Shown: positions 44,801-53,174, counted from the stretch's first letter. The stretch: DNA of 64,000 nucleotides from CAYOOP01 sp964405685 (GCA_964405685.1 CAYOOP010000001.1:186001-250000); one strand, 5' to 3'. Translations and numbers: made by a program. The notes: a model not told the origin generated them from the letters alone.

Positions 44801-46124
44801 TTACGTTACCGTTGATGGTGATACTCGCCGGGTCGAGCAACCATTCACCGCGGCGTCCATTGCGTGATGTCGCGCTTACCGTACCATACGCCTGCAAAAT
44901 ATTTTTACCCGAGGTCTCGCCGAAACCACCGTCGCCGGTGTGACCCAGCGCATTGATCTCAATCGCGCCGCTGAAGTTGGTATAGTTATCCGCCCAGACG
45001 ATGACTTTACCGCCATTACCCGAAGTAATTGCGTTGGCCTGAATCAACGTGCCGGATTGGACGATGGTCGCCAGCGACGTCGGCACCGTGCCGTGCCCTT
45101 GATAGTCGCCGCCGATTAGCACCGTACCGCCACCTGCATCACCCGAAGCGTTAATGCGCGCGCCAGTTAAAATCGCAATGTTATCGCCAAAAATGCTGAC
45201 CTTACCGCCGGTCTCCCCTGCATTCATGCCGCTCACATCGAGCGAGCCGGAAACGAGCACTGTGCTGTTGCCGCTTTTGTTTGTATGGTTCGCACCTTCA
45301 GCGGAAATAATAATCTCGCCATTTCGAACACCCACGCTGCGCGCTTTCAGCGAACCTTGCACTTCGATCAGGCTGTTGACCACGTTGCGCCCCGCCGCTG
45401 CCGTCAGTGCAATTTGTCCACCGTCAGCTTCAATCGTTCCGGTGTTGCGTACGAGTTGCGAGGTCACCGCATCACTCACCGCTACTTCCATCAAGCCATC
45501 GCCGTAGAGGTCGAGCGTAAAGCTATCACCACTGGCAAGCTGGACCTTGCCCAGCTTTGCAGTAATGACACCGGAGTTGATAACGTTCGGTGCCACGAGG
45601 CCAACCAAGCCCGCATCTTTCGCGCTAATCGTACCTTCGTTGATGATGCTGGCGTTCGGATTGCCGGGCGTGGTGAAGTGAATATTCCCACCGGCCATGA
45701 AATCGTTGTTATCAACGTCGGAGGTGGTCGCGACCAAGCCGTTGACGTCTACCTGGCTCCCCGCAACAAACACCACACCGTTGGGGTTGATCAGGATGAC
45801 GTTGCCGTTGGCGGTTAGCGTACCCATAATTCGCGATGGGTCGCTGCTGCTCACACGGTTGATGGCAATTGCGCTCGACGACGGTTGGTAGAAGCGCGTG
45901 GTTTCACCGATCTCAATATCGAAGCTGCGCCAGTCGATCACCGCGCGGTTGGAGGATTGATTGACTTCGAGCACGCTGCCCGATTCGCTGATCGTCGCCG
46001 AACCCGCAGCAACAACACCGCCAGTCGGGTTCGCATAGGTCAGCGACGAAAACGCGCACAGCGCCGCAAGCGGGATCGCCGTCGGCATGCTGACGAGAAA
46101 ACGATGTTTAATAATCTTTATCAA
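38880..46124 (-). CDS. TpsA-type filamentous haemagglutinin-like adhesin
   Basis: A ~2414-residue exported exoprotein of a two-partner secretion system. It has a signal peptide (hydrophobic residues ~10-30, ending LTYA), then the TPS/haemagglutination domain with NPNGVVFVAGSQVDVNG near residue 110, and a long beta-helical body rich in G, T, S and N. The body contains several near-identical modules (see the repeat entries). Two MBG-like domains (KTYGASDPTLTYSVSG... and NPSFTAQYSGLTNGDS...) lie near residues 2155-2310. There is no autotransporter barrel, so secretion depends on the upstream TpsB gene. The TTG at 46124 has an AAAGGG ribosome site; a GTG at 46142 is the alternative start. Confidence 0.9.
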   Translation of the reverse strand: MIKIIKHRFLVSMPTAIPLAALCAFSSLTYANPTGGVVAAGSATISESGSVLEVNQSSNRAVIDWRSFDIEIGETTRFYQPSSSAIAINRVSSSDPSRIMGTLTANGNVILINPNGVVFVAGSQVDVNGLVATTSDVDNNDFMAGGNIHFTTPGNPNASIINEGTISAKDAGLVGLVAPNVINSGVITAKLGKVQLASGDSFTLDLYGDGLMEVAVSDAVTSQLVRNTGTIEADGGQIALTAAAGRNVVNSLIEVQGSLKARSVGVRNGEIIISAEGANHTNKSGNSTVLVSGSLDVSGMNAGETGGKVSIFGDNIAILTGARINASGDAGGGTVLIGGDYQGHGTVPTSLATIVQSGTLIQANAITSGNGGKVIVWADNYTNFSGAIEINALGHTGDGGFGETSGKNILQAYGTVSATSRNGRRGEWLLDPASITINGNVTTATGSPNFVPAATASEVNAGIVAGLLDAGTNVTITTGGDAFAGNGDITVSTAITTTGTGSLTLSAYRHITVSAAITLTSGNITLGSRNANGTAGYVSVAADLTTTGGNIVIGGSNNLTTGYAVGIAGQTAGVTIANATLNAGSGSITIRGQGLASTTNAYGINLGTAAKLITTGSNGITLTGLGGNGTTGNVGIYVTGVNTNYISTASGNILLTGTGAGSSTGGYGLSFNGGATVPYLTTTSGTITLSGTVGGTSTTGVFTTSTTAGDWIQAGGDVIIKSSKDIMLLKTNITYTGSAAPNVLLQSDMNSATPTVGAIVIDTSNITTNGGWIRAGGGTDPYGNNTGAIGSATNVVGIKVSASTLNAGGASIWLKGTGYATGASSWGINTASGAKFMTSGTASVTLTGIQGAGTVSGIYFNNTTQADAIIGGSGGVLLYSGGGINLTNANIANASGVATNVLLDGQYTSATPTAAPIVLTTSNITTNGGYIRIGAGTDMIGNNTGAVGTSGVTSGVNLNAAELNAGGSGATGGDIWIKGTGYAGTTNNYGVQIQSTSKLITNNSGNITVTGTGGAGTTGNVGIYVTGVNTNYISTASGNILLTGTGAGSSTGGYGLSFNGGATVPYLRTTGGTITLSGTAGGTSGVGVFSTSTTAGDWIQAGGNVIIKSSQNISLTKTHITYSGSATPNVLLQSDMNSATPSAGAIVLTTTNITTNGGWIRIGGGTDPYGNSTGAVGVSGTVIGVNLNAAELNASGTGTGGDIWIKGTGYAGTTNNYGVQIQSTSKLITNNSGNITVTGTGGAGTTGNVGVYVTGVNTNYISTASGNILLTGTGAGSSTGGYGLSFNGGATVPYLTTTSGTITLSGTVGGTSTAGIFSTSSTAGDWIQAGGDVILKSSKNIGLTKTNITYTGGATPNVLLQSDMNSATPTDGAITLTTTNITTNGGWIRIGGGTDPYGNNTGAVGNSASVSGVSLVSSALSVGTGSIWIKGTGYATGTTSYGISTSGTGALTTANTGGITLTGIAGAATANGLSIIGTTITAGSDPNIYSLGGMSFSNSTIVRAAGTALINVVLQADYNVVSPASTSIISLSNGGITTGGGYVYIGGGTDPFGNNTGTGLVNILGATIDTSGTASGGNIWIKAVNYTNNASNSYAINLQAGAILKTNYSGTVTLLGTYAGTGGNGNKGIQFTSVTGYISTEAGDITLVGVGYGTNSESRGVSMINTSTVPIFQTTGGKLDITATAGTDGVYGFLAYYLTDFAQLGGDLTIKTLRGDLGFNNSNLTFYGTSSVNVTLRTNANSATPSSPGAIFINSSSIATNGGSIIAGGGTDPVGNGTGALGSTALSPGVLITNSTLDVRKSGGASGNIWIKGTGLSGGDHKGVTVQGTSSIIADQDGTITISGIGGSSSTGNSYGVEIGGTAAIYSERGAINITGVGGDGTGTGNNGISYSTTGSGVYTTGNGAVNFTATGASGTRDFYVTGTVYIGGANATGNYTFNVDTANWDGAIINTSGTVTFAPRSNATTIDIGGTSSDLNLTTAMLGAITRASSVVVGKSSLTGNVTLDAVTWGQNLSILTNSGNITAGTGTTDMNGHSFTATSTSGNITLPVITGATSINARTTTSGNISLGGNLTATGAGNAIVLASAGNFSNSGNYTLAPGTGRWIIYSTSAGSDTAGGLTAAQTISGETYGTLAPGAIIAATYSATQNTWVYSSAVSLIVITVTANTLHKTYGASDPTLTYSVSGSFLSGDSAGTVLTGLLSRTAGENVGSYNVTQGTLALASGMGATYSLSYSTCTNCFVIDPAALTIAVDNARRNMGESNPSFTAQYSGLTNGDSSAVVSGLVFTTAANDLSLPGYYVINASGATATNYLISYVDGMLRVKAVLPETFSHVSQVLNNSPTSNNPHADGGTDSYELTDMPVLSVRSSYTIWTYSSPQMIVLQNNSVPVFSTTPVIVPSSSGDAGIEVRRSSF
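42221..43250 (-). repeat. Near-identical tandem modules inside tpsA
   Basis: The segment 42221-42540 and the segment 42901-43220 are near-identical for over 300 bp (a ~680-bp repeat period). A third copy of the first ~180 bp lies at 44060-44240. They encode a block with NTNYISTASGNILLTGTG followed by a YGLSFNGGATVPYL motif. The intermodule parts are more diverged. Confidence 0.85.
44060..44240 (-). repeat. Third copy of the tpsA module
   Basis: About 180 bp near-identical to 42221-42400 and 42901-43080, encoding the same YISTASGNILL and FNGGATVPYL block. Flanking modules are more diverged, consistent with gene conversion between copies. Confidence 0.8.
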
Positions 46125-46156
46125 AATGAGCCCTTTAGGCACGTCGTTGATTAATA

Positions 46157-46162
46157 ATTATA
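46157..46162 (-). promoter_or_regulatory. Possible -10 element of tpsA
   Basis: A perfect TATAAT on the minus strand lies about 33 bp before the proposed TTG start of tpsA, in the 57-75 bp gap after tpsB. No good -35 is present at 16-18 bp, so an independent tpsA promoter is only possible. Confidence 0.3.
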
Positions 46163-46199
46163 CGATTCTTGTCTAAAGGAAGAATTAACGGCTAAGCGC

Positions 46200-47888
46200 C
46201 TAGAATCCCTGAGAAATTTGCACTAAAATCCTCGGAGATCCAGGATTCCCCCCATAAATAGGGGTTGCAATGTCGCGTGTCAAAGGCCAGGCCAGCGCGA
46301 GATTGGCCGACATATCCCAACTTGAAAATAACCTTGTGCCAAATCCGGCCGAGGCACCAGATGCTTTTTTGGTTTGCCCTTCATCGAGATTCCAAACTTT
46401 GCCGATATCGTAAAACACATACGGCATCATTCCAACGGGTGAGAAGTCGCTAATTCCACCATACCGCAATTCGACCATCGCATTGACGCCCTGATCACCA
46501 CTTAATTCATACGTATCATACGCACGCCCAAACACCGAACCGCCATAGCCAAATTCTTCTGACGAATACATCGGCATAGTGGTGTATTGCCCTCTCACCA
46601 CGCCAAGCAGCGACCAATTATCCGCAACACGTTGGTTTCGAGAGAGAGACATTTCTCCCTTGGTAAAATCCGGGTGGGCATGCTCGCGCGAAATATACAG
46701 ATCGCGTTCCTTGCTCGCACCCAGCCCATCAATCCCCCTCACAATATCCAGATTAAAAATAGACGTGCCGTCCCACTGATCCGACAAATCATAGGCCAGA
46801 TTGAAATCCAAAACGCGCGTGTGATCGCGCGTGAGCGGAGAATTGGAAATATCACTACGCGTGTTGTCACTTTCATACGATAGTTTGACCGCCAAATTTT
46901 CCTGCCGCTGGCGAATAAGTTGATAGTGCAGCCCCACCCCAAAACCATAGGTTTTGCTATCGATCATCAAGTTTTCCAAGTGGTAGCCCGGCAGCGCGTG
47001 CACGGTGTGGCCTTGCAGGTCTAACGTCAGGTCCGGGTAGATCGCAACCTTGTGTTCAATATTCGCATGTTTCAGTTCTTTTTTTGGTAAGCTGCTGAGC
47101 CCCGAAATGGTGGTATTATGCATCGGCAAAAAACTGGTGTTGTAAGAGGTCGCGGCTTCATTAGGGCCCAAATAGCGCGAGCCATAGTTATCAAACGATA
47201 GGCTGCCACGGCTGTCTTGCTTGCTCGCAACCAACGTCATGTTCACAGCACCTTCGTCAGCGTCCTTCAGCAGTGATAAAACCGCGCGAAATGACAGCCC
47301 CGGCAAATCGTTCATCCTAAGCAACATGCTTTCTACATTTTGTGACGTCACCGGCCGCTCCGCCAAAATGCGGTCTATGTAATGCTGCACAATCGCATTG
47401 GGCTCATACGGACCCTCGACATCAATGTGACCAATGTACCCCTCAATCACCTGAATATGAATAATGCCCTCTTTCACCGTCTGCGGCGGCACGAACGCGC
47501 GTGATAAAAAATAGCCCGCGTCTTGGTAACGTTTAGTAATAGCAGACGCCACTTCCCACGCAAAAGCCAGTTTCACATTGTGGCCAATTTTATCGTGGTA
47601 GAGCGCCTCAAACTCTTTCGCATCAAACACCGTTAAGCCTTCAATCTGAATGCCATTGAGAATCAGATCAATCGTCTTGGCTTGTTCCGGAACATCGTTT
47701 GCAATCGCCGCTTCGGGAATGGGTGCCGCCATGTCCGCGCCGTGATCAAACACGGGTTTGCGATCTTCGGGTCGGATGTGCGCAGCATCCGCCGAATCCG
47801 GTATCACCACCGGCGGCACCGCACGCGCAGGCAGCGGCAGCACACACGCCGCCAGCACCAACCACCCCCATTTCCGTCGCAAGAGCAT
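46200..47888 (-). CDS. TpsB-type outer-membrane transporter (ShlB/FhaC family)
   Basis: A 562-residue Omp85-superfamily transporter that threads the TpsA adhesin across the outer membrane. It has a signal peptide (~1-24, LPARAVPP), POTRA domains (LILNGIQIEGLTVFDAKEFEALY near 72, and VIEGYIGHIDVEGPY near 145) and a C-terminal barrel that ends in aromatic Phe (ILVQISQGF). It is upstream of tpsA on the same strand, the usual tpsB-tpsA order. Confidence 0.92.
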   Translation of the reverse strand: MLLRRKWGWLVLAACVLPLPARAVPPVVIPDSADAAHIRPEDRKPVFDHGADMAAPIPEAAIANDVPEQAKTIDLILNGIQIEGLTVFDAKEFEALYHDKIGHNVKLAFAWEVASAITKRYQDAGYFLSRAFVPPQTVKEGIIHIQVIEGYIGHIDVEGPYEPNAIVQHYIDRILAERPVTSQNVESMLLRMNDLPGLSFRAVLSLLKDADEGAVNMTLVASKQDSRGSLSFDNYGSRYLGPNEAATSYNTSFLPMHNTTISGLSSLPKKELKHANIEHKVAIYPDLTLDLQGHTVHALPGYHLENLMIDSKTYGFGVGLHYQLIRQRQENLAVKLSYESDNTRSDISNSPLTRDHTRVLDFNLAYDLSDQWDGTSIFNLDIVRGIDGLGASKERDLYISREHAHPDFTKGEMSLSRNQRVADNWSLLGVVRGQYTTMPMYSSEEFGYGGSVFGRAYDTYELSGDQGVNAMVELRYGGISDFSPVGMMPYVFYDIGKVWNLDEGQTKKASGASAGFGTRLFSSWDMSANLALAWPLTRDIATPIYGGNPGSPRILVQISQGF

Positions 47889-48135
47889 ACTACCCCTATT
47901 TTACAAACGAGGAAAATTAACCTAAATCGATAGAAAAATCATTCAATAAGATGAGGTTTTGGGGGGATTTTATGCGTGTGTGGCTATTACGTCTGTTGAG
48001 ACCCAGTAAGTTCACAGCTACCAGTCCCACTACGCTACTTCGTAGCTTCGAGGGACACTCCTATGCCCAAGATGCGGTTCCGTGCGTCTTCCGCCAAGTG
48101 GCGTAAGCCACCCGAAGCCCGAGAGGTGCGTAGGG

Positions 48136-48211
48136 TGGTGCCGCTTGTCGGATTCGAACCAACGACCTACGGTTTACAAAACCGTTGCTCTACCAGCTGA
48201 GCTAAAGCGGC
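48136..48211 (-). tRNA. tRNA-Thr (UGU anticodon)
   Basis: Read on the minus strand it forms a 76-nt tRNA with an encoded CCA end. The acceptor pairs GCCGCUU/AAGCGGC are perfect, the D-arm is AGCTCAGCTGGTAGAGC, the anticodon stem-loop ACGGT-TTTGTAA-ACCGT gives UGU, and the T-loop is GGTTCGAATCC. It lies 9 bp after greA on the same strand, so it is likely co-transcribed and processed from the greA message. Downstream (47889-48135) is a non-coding stretch with small hairpins. Confidence 0.93.
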
Positions 48212-48220
48212 ATGGGGCAA

Positions 48221-48694
48221 TTATTTATACACAACTTTCAGCACTTCGTAATCCTTGGTGCCTTTGGGGGTTTTAACCTCGACGCCATCACCCACTTTTT
48301 TGCCAATCATCGCACGGGCCATAGGAGCGCTGATGGAAATGCGGCCTTGTTTGATGTCCGCCTCATAGTCACCGACGATTTGATAGGTCACCTCTTCCTC
48401 GGTTTCTTCATCTACGAGCGTCACGGTCGCGCCAAACACCACCTTGTCGCCCTTGATCGCCGACACGTCAATCACATCGGCGCGCGAAATCGCCGCTTCC
48501 AAATCTTTGATGCGTCCCTCGATGAAACTTTGTTTTTCCTTCGCCGCCGAATATTCAGCATTTTCAGAGAGATCGCCATGCGCACGCGCCTCGGCAATCG
48601 CTGCAATCACGTTCTGGCGGTCGACGCTTTTCAACTGCTTTAGCTCCGCCTCAATCTGGGCGAGGCCTCGCGTGGTAATCGGTATTTTATCCAT
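48221..48694 (-). CDS. greA: Transcription elongation factor GreA
   Basis: A 157-residue factor that stimulates RNA polymerase to cleave backtracked RNA. It shows the N-terminal coiled coil with LKQLKSVDRQNVIAAIAEARAHGDLSENAEYSAAKE (the D-L-S-E-N-A-E-Y signature) and the C-terminal FKBP-like block. It is separated from carB by an unknown gene, though carA-carB-greA order is common in this class. tRNA-Thr follows at once. Confidence 0.96.
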   Translation of the reverse strand: MDKIPITTRGLAQIEAELKQLKSVDRQNVIAAIAEARAHGDLSENAEYSAAKEKQSFIEGRIKDLEAAISRADVIDVSAIKGDKVVFGATVTLVDEETEEEVTYQIVGDYEADIKQGRISISAPMARAMIGKKVGDGVEVKTPKGTKDYEVLKVVYK

Positions 48695-48803
48695 AGACTT
48701 TCACTCAAAAAAATCGCTCAAGGAAAGCTCCTTAAGCGGTTTTCAAACCATATTCCTGCACGCCTCATGCGTCAAGGCCTTTGGCGATAATAAAGGCCAA
48801 ATG

Positions 48804-49490
48804 TTATTTGGTATTGGTGATAGTAACGCCCAGACTTTTAGCGATCTTATCGACGTGTACACCTTGCCCGAGCGCAAAAACCACGTTTGGATGTTCGGCA
48901 TAGCTATGAACAAACTCGTCTTCGGTCATGCTTTGTAACTCATCTGACTCACTTCTGCGCGGCTTATCTCGATCTGAAGGTTCCTTTGGGTCTCTAGCCC
49001 TATTTATACAAGGTTCGAACTTCCGCTGCCATTTTGGGAATAACACATCGTCTGGAGTGCCGGATGGAGCGAGCTCATCAAAAGCAGCGTTTACTTTTTG
49101 GCGAATTTGCACCCTCTTCGCAGCCATGGTCCTGTCTACTGTTTTAGGCGGAACCCCAGGAATACTTATAGCAAGCCGCACAGATTCAATCCCTTGGTTT
49201 ATAATATTGTTTTTAAGTTCTTCTAATTGTTCTGGTGGTAAATTACATAAACTCTTTTCAAAGCCAGCAGCAAACCTGGCATAATGATGAATGTCCTCAG
49301 CACTAAAAAGTTCTTCAGATTGCGCACATTGACAAGCGTCCACATAAAAGTTTGCTATTTCACCTAAATCACATTGCTCTAAAAATTTCTTACTTACTGA
49401 AATAGCAATATGTGGTGATTTCAAACCCGATGACGTCGCTAAAAGCGAAGCCATCACCCCCAAAAAACTTCTTCTGTCCATTTCTACCAT
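48804..49490 (-). CDS. Unknown 228-residue protein between carB and greA
   Basis: A protein with an N-terminal hydrophobic stretch after an RR pair (MDRRSFLGVMASLLATSSG), like a Tat signal motif (R-R-x-F-L), so it may be exported. The rest is helical and charged, with a Lys/Arg/Pro/Asp linker (~165-185) and no known catalytic motif. The start could be MDRRSF at 49481. It lies 25 bp after carB on the same strand and is A+T-richer than carB and greA. Function unknown; it looks like an inserted passenger in a conserved operon. Confidence 0.65.
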   Translation of the reverse strand: MVEMDRRSFLGVMASLLATSSGLKSPHIAISVSKKFLEQCDLGEIANFYVDACQCAQSEELFSAEDIHHYARFAAGFEKSLCNLPPEQLEELKNNIINQGIESVRLAISIPGVPPKTVDRTMAAKRVQIRQKVNAAFDELAPSGTPDDVLFPKWQRKFEPCINRARDPKEPSDRDKPRRSESDELQSMTEDEFVHSYAEHPNVVFALGQGVHVDKIAKSLGVTITNTK

Positions 49491-49515
49491 CTTGTCTCGC
49501 TCTTCCCGCTGTCAG

Positions 49516-52500
49516 TCATCCAGCCTTCGTATATTCCTGGATGGATTTTACATCCAGCCCCTTGCCAGAAGCCATAGCTTCCATCGCTGCGGTGGCCGCG
49601 ACCGCCTCGGACATGGTGGTGTAATAGGGGATTTTATTAAGCAGCGCCGTGCGGCGGATCGAGAAGCTATCGGCAATCGACTGCGCGCCCTCGGTGGTGT
49701 TGATCAGCAGCCCGACATCGCGGTCTTTTAGCTTATCCACAATATGCGGCCGCCCCTCCCATACCTTATTAATTACCACGACCGGCACACCTGCCTCTGT
49801 AATCTGCGCAGCGGTACCACTCGTTGCAATCAACGTAAAACCAAGCCCGTGTAAGGTTTTAGCAATCGGCAATAGCGCGGGTCTATCGGCAGTGCGCACG
49901 GAGAGGAAAATATTCCCCCTGGTCGGCAGCACCGTGCCGGCACCCAATTGCGATTTCGCAAATGCCGCCGGGAAATTCGCATCAATCCCCATCGCTTCGC
50001 CGGTGGATTTCATTTCAGGGCCTAAAATCACATCCACGCCCGGGAAGCGCGCAAACGGGAATACCGCTTCTTTGACCGCCACATGTTTCAAGGCTTTGGA
50101 ATCCCACGGTTTATTTTTCAACCCAAAATCACCAAGCTTTTTCCCCGCCGCCATCATCTGCGCTGCGATTTTCGCAATCGGCACGCCGATCGTTTTTGCA
50201 ACAAACGGCACCGTGCGCGAGGCGCGCGGGTTCACTTCAATCAAATAAATCTCATCATCTTTCACCGCATATTGCACGTTCATCAAACCCACGACTTTCA
50301 GTTCCTTCGCAAGCAACTCCGTCTGCTTTGCAATCCGCGCCTGCACATCGACACTCAAGCTATACGGCGGCAACGAACACGCCGAATCCCCGGAGTGAAT
50401 CCCTGCTTCTTCAATATGTTGCATGATGCCAGCGACGTGCACATCCGTGCCATCGCACAGCGCATCCACATCCACCTCCACCGCATCGCTTAAGAACGAA
50501 TCGATCAACAGCGGCTTCTCTGCACCAAAATATTCCAACGTATTGTCCAAATATTTCTGTAATTGCGCGTCATCATAAATCGTCTCCATCGCACGCCCGC
50601 CCAGCACATGCGACGGCCGCACCAACACCGGATAACCAATCGCCTGTGCATGTTTCGCAACTTCCTCACGCGTCGTTGCGGTAGCACTTTCCGGCTGTTT
50701 CAATTTCAATTTCTCAACGAGCACGCGGAAGCGTTCACGGTCTTCAGTCAGATCAATCGAATCAAGCGTCGTCCCCAAAATCGGCACGCCCGCCTTCGCA
50801 AGCGCATAGGCAAGACGCAGCGGCGTCTGCCCACCAAACTGCACGATGCAACCAAGCAACTCGCCGCTTTGCGTTTCTTTGCGAATAATTTCCAGCACAT
50901 CTTCGGCCACCAGCGGTTCAAAATAGAGACGATCCGAGGTGTCATAATCGGTCGACACCGTCTCCGGGTTGCAATTAACCATGATCGTCTCGAAACCCGC
51001 TTCCTTCAAGGCATAGGCCGCGTGTACGCAGCAATAATCAAACTCAATCCCCTGCCCAATCCGGTTCGGCCCGCCACCTAGGATGATCACTTTTTTGCGA
51101 GCAGTAGGCTCCGATTCACACTCCGCATTCGGCCCTTCATAACTCGAATACATATAGGGAGTATTCGAATCAAACTCCGCCGCGCAAGTGTCGACGCGTT
51201 TGTAGACGGGGTGAATGTTTAATTTGTCACGAAGTACAGCGATATCAGCAACCTTTACGCCCACAAGTTCAGCGATGCGAGCATCGGAAAAACCTTGGCG
51301 CTTTAATGTCGTCATCCTCGTGCGGACATCGTTCGCACGGGGATCTTGTGCGGTAAATTTCAAGATATCCCCGACTGCGCGGAGCGCAGCCGAAGATGAC
51401 GATTCCATCGCCACAATTTCTTCCAACTGCCGCACGAACCACGGATCAAATTTGGAAATCGAACAAATCTCTTCTACACTTAATCCCAAGCGCAGCGCTT
51501 GTGCGGCCACCAATAAACGGTCCGGCGTCGGCCGCGTGAGCGCACCGCGCGCCGCATCAGCGCTTTGAATCACTGTTACTTCATTCAAGCCAGTCAACCC
51601 CGTCTCAAGCGAACGCAGGCATTTTTGCAATGATTCCTGAAAATTCCGGCCCATCGCCATGGCTTCACCCACCGATTTCATCGCGGTGGTCAGCAGTGGT
51701 TCCGTGCCCGGGAATTTTTCAAAGGTAAACCGCGGAATTTTGGTGACCACATAATCAATCGTCGGCTCGAAGCTCGCAGGCGTTGATTTCGTCACATCGT
51801 TCCCGATTTCATCCAGCGTATAACCCACCGCTAATTTCGCCGCCACCTTCGCAATCGGAAAACCCGTTGCTTTCGAGGCAAGCGCGGAGCTGCGCGACAC
51901 GCGCGGGTTCATTTCAATCACCACCATGCGCCCATCTTTCGGATTGACCGCGAATTGCACATTGGACCCGCCGGTGTCGACACCAATTTCGCGGAGCACC
52001 GCAAACGATGCATTGCGCATGATCTGATATTCTTTGTCGGTCAGCGTCAACGCCGGTGCTACGGTGATGGAATCACCGGTGTGCACACCCATCGGGTCCA
52101 CGTTTTCAATCGAACAGATAATGATGCAATTGTCCGCCTTATCGCGCACCACCTCCATCTCATATTCTTTCCACCCGAGCACGGATTCATCAATCATCAC
52201 TTCGCCAACCGGCGATGCATCCAGTCCACCGGCTACGATCTGATCAAACTCCTCATGGTTATACGCAATCCCGCCGCCCGAACCGCCCATGGTAAAACTC
52301 GGACGAATCACCGCAGGCAAGCCAATACTCTCCCGCGCCGCGCGGGCTTCTTCGAGCGATTTCACCACCGCGTTTTTTGGCACTTCCAATCCAATTTTCG
52401 CCATCGCCTGCCCAAACAGCAACCGATCTTCGGCTTTGTTGATCGACTCCAGCTTCGCACCAATCAACTCGACATTGTATTTTTCCAGCACACCCGATTC

Positions 52501-52809
52501 AGCGAGCGCCTTCGCGCAGTTGAGTGCCGTCTGCCCGCCCATGGTCGGAAGCAGTGCACACGGTTTTTCCTTAATGATAATTTTTTCCACCATCGCCGGC
52601 GTAATCGGCTCAATATAGGTTGCATCCGCGAGTTCCACATCCGTCATAATCGTCGCCGGATTGGAGTTGATGAGAATAACGCGATAGCCCTCTTCCTTCA
52701 AAATCTTGCACGCCTGCGACCCCGAATAATCAAACTCACATGCCTGCCCGATGACGATAGGACCTGCGCCGATGATCAGGATCGATTTTATGTCGGTACG
52801 TTTTGGCAT
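49516..52809 (-). CDS. carB: Carbamoyl-phosphate synthase large subunit with in-frame palindrome insert
   Basis: A 1097-residue two-ATP-grasp enzyme that makes carbamoyl phosphate from bicarbonate and ammonia channelled from CarA. Both synthetase halves, the oligomerisation domain (GFSDARIAELVGVKV..., PVYKRVDTCAAEF) and the C-terminal MGS-like allosteric domain are present. Residues ~470-500 (SSSAALRAVGDILKF...PRANDVRTRMT) replace the short linker before LKRQGFSDAR and are the translation of a 90-bp palindrome. The ATG overlaps the stop of the 121-residue gene (TAATG). The insert probably forms a surface loop. Confidence 0.95.
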   Translation of the reverse strand: MPKRTDIKSILIIGAGPIVIGQACEFDYSGSQACKILKEEGYRVILINSNPATIMTDVELADATYIEPITPAMVEKIIIKEKPCALLPTMGGQTALNCAKALAESGVLEKYNVELIGAKLESINKAEDRLLFGQAMAKIGLEVPKNAVVKSLEEARAARESIGLPAVIRPSFTMGGSGGGIAYNHEEFDQIVAGGLDASPVGEVMIDESVLGWKEYEMEVVRDKADNCIIICSIENVDPMGVHTGDSITVAPALTLTDKEYQIMRNASFAVLREIGVDTGGSNVQFAVNPKDGRMVVIEMNPRVSRSSALASKATGFPIAKVAAKLAVGYTLDEIGNDVTKSTPASFEPTIDYVVTKIPRFTFEKFPGTEPLLTTAMKSVGEAMAMGRNFQESLQKCLRSLETGLTGLNEVTVIQSADAARGALTRPTPDRLLVAAQALRLGLSVEEICSISKFDPWFVRQLEEIVAMESSSSAALRAVGDILKFTAQDPRANDVRTRMTTLKRQGFSDARIAELVGVKVADIAVLRDKLNIHPVYKRVDTCAAEFDSNTPYMYSSYEGPNAECESEPTARKKVIILGGGPNRIGQGIEFDYCCVHAAYALKEAGFETIMVNCNPETVSTDYDTSDRLYFEPLVAEDVLEIIRKETQSGELLGCIVQFGGQTPLRLAYALAKAGVPILGTTLDSIDLTEDRERFRVLVEKLKLKQPESATATTREEVAKHAQAIGYPVLVRPSHVLGGRAMETIYDDAQLQKYLDNTLEYFGAEKPLLIDSFLSDAVEVDVDALCDGTDVHVAGIMQHIEEAGIHSGDSACSLPPYSLSVDVQARIAKQTELLAKELKVVGLMNVQYAVKDDEIYLIEVNPRASRTVPFVAKTIGVPIAKIAAQMMAAGKKLGDFGLKNKPWDSKALKHVAVKEAVFPFARFPGVDVILGPEMKSTGEAMGIDANFPAAFAKSQLGAGTVLPTRGNIFLSVRTADRPALLPIAKTLHGLGFTLIATSGTAAQITEAGVPVVVINKVWEGRPHIVDKLKDRDVGLLINTTEGAQSIADSFSIRRTALLNKIPYYTTMSEAVAATAAMEAMASGKGLDVKSIQEYTKAG
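51311..51400. repeat. Palindromic repeat family A inserted in frame in carB
   Basis: A 90-bp element with terminal inverted repeats GTCATCCTCG and CGAAGATGAC (9/10), inner hairpins GTGCG...CGCAC and CTGCGC-GGA-GCGCAG, and an inner GGGGATCTT/AAGATATCCCC pair. It is 30 codons long and open in the carB frame. Same design as 19140-19225 and 54931-55014. Confidence 0.85.
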
Positions 52810-53174
52810 TACGGTAACAACTCCTTAAGCGGTTCTACCCAATACGCAAGAATCTGGAAAAAGAATCCGATGACGACGATGCGAAGGCCGATTGTGACAT
52901 GCTTGCGTTTAAAATTTTTATATTCCGGCGTTTCGATGCCGCTTTTGTGCTGCGTGTCTTCGCCGTATTCCTCGACGCCCGCGAAGGGAAAAATATCATA
53001 GGCAATCCACGTGACGCCGACGATGTCCATCAGCAACCCAACGGTATTCAAAATACGCGGATGTTCCGCAAACGGCATGGCGTAGTGCAATAAGGTAATA
53101 ATAACAGCGCCCGCGACCAAGCTCTCCACCGCAAGCATAATGAGCGGTTTATATTGGCGCATCGTCGCAATCAT
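52809..53174 (-). CDS. Unknown 121-residue membrane protein (cassette Y) before carB
   Basis: A protein with three hydrophobic helices (~8-31, 41-64 and 93-115) and a short charged loop between the second and third. No known family motif is seen. Its ATG overlaps by 4 bp a TGA that ends a 15-codon scar frame identical to the carA tail. Its TAA overlaps the carB ATG (TAATG). It appears to occupy a carA|carB junction on its own and so is a cassette distinct from the 164-residue gene. Confidence 0.7.
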   Translation of the reverse strand: MIATMRQYKPLIMLAVESLVAGAVIITLLHYAMPFAEHPRILNTVGLLMDIVGVTWIAYDIFPFAGVEEYGEDTQHKSGIETPEYKNFKRKHVTIGLRIVVIGFFFQILAYWVEPLKELLP

